Positions 63,377 through 64,000 of a stretch of DNA of 64,000 bases are shown piece by piece. Source of the stretch: Roseburia zhanii (GTDB lineage: Bacteria > Bacillota > Clostridia > Lachnospirales > Lachnospiraceae); NCBI RefSeq assembly GCF_014287635.1, contig NZ_JACOPH010000008.1, positions 77,934-141,933 of the forward strand. Reading direction: 5' to 3'. The notes below the pieces were generated by a model. It had not been told where the DNA came from, did not search any database, and saw only the letters and a list, made by a program, of their open reading frames with translations. The first letter of the stretch is position 1. Each line of letters starts with the position of its first letter. A program made the position numbers and the translations under genes.

Positions 63377-63950
63377 CGAATTAGTAATTGAGAATGGTGT
63401 TGTTATAGATGATTCAGAAGCAGTACTCGAAGGCATTTCAAAACTTAGTGGAAAGAATATTTCCAGCGCAGAGACTTTTAAAAAATTTATTACAAACGAG
63501 AAGGCTACTAAATTTTATATAGATAATAAGTGCGCCTGCAAGATGCAGCCGGATCGTGACACGGTATATCTTTGGCTTGATAGTGGTTTTGTAGATTACT
63601 ATGGTAATCCGATTATGATTTCACTGCTTAATTCATATGGAGAATATCGTGGTCATTATTTTGGATCATTTCAGACGCTTTCAAATGCAATTAGAGGTTT
63701 TTTTCCAAGAAACATAAAAGATATAAATAGAAATCTCGGCGGCCTTAGAAATAAGTATGAATACAAAATTGCAGACCGTAAGATAAAGCATATTGAAGAT
63801 GAAAATGAGTTTTTCTTGTCATTATGTAATAAAGATGAATCACTTGGAACTATGAGCTTCGTTCTGGAAAATATGCAGGTATTGAGAAAGTTGGATGGCA
63901 TGACAGATAAGGAATTTGCGGAAAATTCATTAGAAGCGGTAGAAGAATAG
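63291..63950 (+). CDS. Unrecognised ORF behind an IS200-like leader, probably 5'-truncated
   Basis: The frame is open from a GTG at 63291, but that codon lies in the leader hairpin and has no ribosome-binding site. AAGGAG (63371-63376) stands 10 bases before an ATT at 63387 in the same frame, so translation may begin there (187 residues) or the original start may be lost. The clear part begins IENGVVIDDSEAVLEGISKL and contains DTVYLWLDSGFVDYYGNPIM, NAIRGFFPRN and an acidic end. No family was recognised and no signal peptide is present. A terminator follows. It looks like a gene whose 5' end was replaced by a mobile-element leader. Confidence 0.5.
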   Translation: MTTDALAYSKKTSNVILSIGSPTVLKQRSELVIENGVVIDDSEAVLEGISKLSGKNISSAETFKKFITNEKATKFYIDNKCACKMQPDRDTVYLWLDSGFVDYYGNPIMISLLNSYGEYRGHYFGSFQTLSNAIRGFFPRNIKDINRNLGGLRNKYEYKIADRKIKHIEDENEFFLSLCNKDESLGTMSFVLENMQVLRKLDGMTDKEFAENSLEAVEE

Positions 63951-63962
63951 CGGTATCGAGTG

Positions 63963-63998
63963 GGTAGTCAGTTGCAATGGCTGGCTACCTGCTTTTTT
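63963..63998 (+). terminator. Rho-independent terminator at the window end
   Basis: GGTAGTCAG (63963-63971) pairs with CTGGCTACC (63981-63989) with one T-G pair, followed by TGCTTTTTT. Confidence 0.85.
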
Positions 63999-64000
63999 AA

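Overview
The window looks like a chromosomal segment of a spore-forming, low-to-mid GC Firmicute, most likely a gut Lachnospiraceae (Clostridia). This is inferred from gene content, not from any 16S. The pointers are a complete spoIIIAA-AH operon, a single-chain GlyRS next to era-yqzL-recO, a CIRCE-controlled groESL, pyruvate phosphate dikinase, gltBD, a CdaR/PucR-type regulator beside an MsmX/UgpC-type ABC ATPase, and large lysine-rich surface proteins without LPXTG signals. Almost all genes lie on the + strand; the one clear minus-strand gene is an XRE regulator at 9265-9654. No tRNA, rRNA or CRISPR array was seen.

Layout. 2-2165: the 3' part of a carbohydrate ABC-transporter ATPase and a CdaR/PucR-type regulator. 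2246-9268: type IIA topoisomerase subunits B and A (topoisomerase IV-like), folC and a stand-alone glutamate-cysteine ligase. 9265-20592: an accessory block with two small HTH regulators around a divergent control region, a LytTR regulator whose receiver lacks the phospho-acceptor Asp, and four consecutive secreted proteins (a PPC-like protein, two BspA-type LRR proteins and a 1591-residue multidomain protein with a CHAP-like N-terminus). 20757-22729: HAD phosphatase, CPBP protease, an MNT nucleotidyltransferase and the wreck of its HEPN partner. 23013-31410: gltBD, a small membrane protein, a Cof-type HAD and an alpha/beta hydrolase. 31530-37876: groESL, mgsA, a small conserved protein, degV, a LysR regulator and purA. 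38126-43833: a LacI regulator and a GH30 galactanase-like enzyme that share an operator. 44029-53119: a small membrane protein, alaS, rpsU, the spoIIIA operon and a cold-shock protein. 53261-63187: M16C peptidase, era, yqzL-like, recO, lipoprotein, glyS, ppdK. 63270-64000: an IS200-like leader joined to an unrecognised ORF.

How the parts fit. Several control circuits can be read from the DNA. The LacI protein probably represses itself and the downstream GH30 gene through one shared palindrome placed on both promoters. HrcA/CIRCE controls groESL. purA has an intrinsic terminator between its promoter and its ribosome-binding site. gltB is preceded by a 13-bp palindrome of LysR type. A LexA-like palindrome sits in the topoisomerase promoter. 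The LytTR protein may act through the repeats in front of the surface-protein genes.

The intergenic DNA also carries at least two families of short palindromic, MITE-like elements. One family has GTTACTGTTCAGAC-type ends and variable but base-paired stems (13693, 37938, 58157 and a partial copy at 57197). The other consists of two roughly 180-bp elements with terminal inverted repeats flanking rpsU (46883 and 47458). These repeats, the LytTR/surface-protein block and the IS200-leader fusion are the most unusual content.
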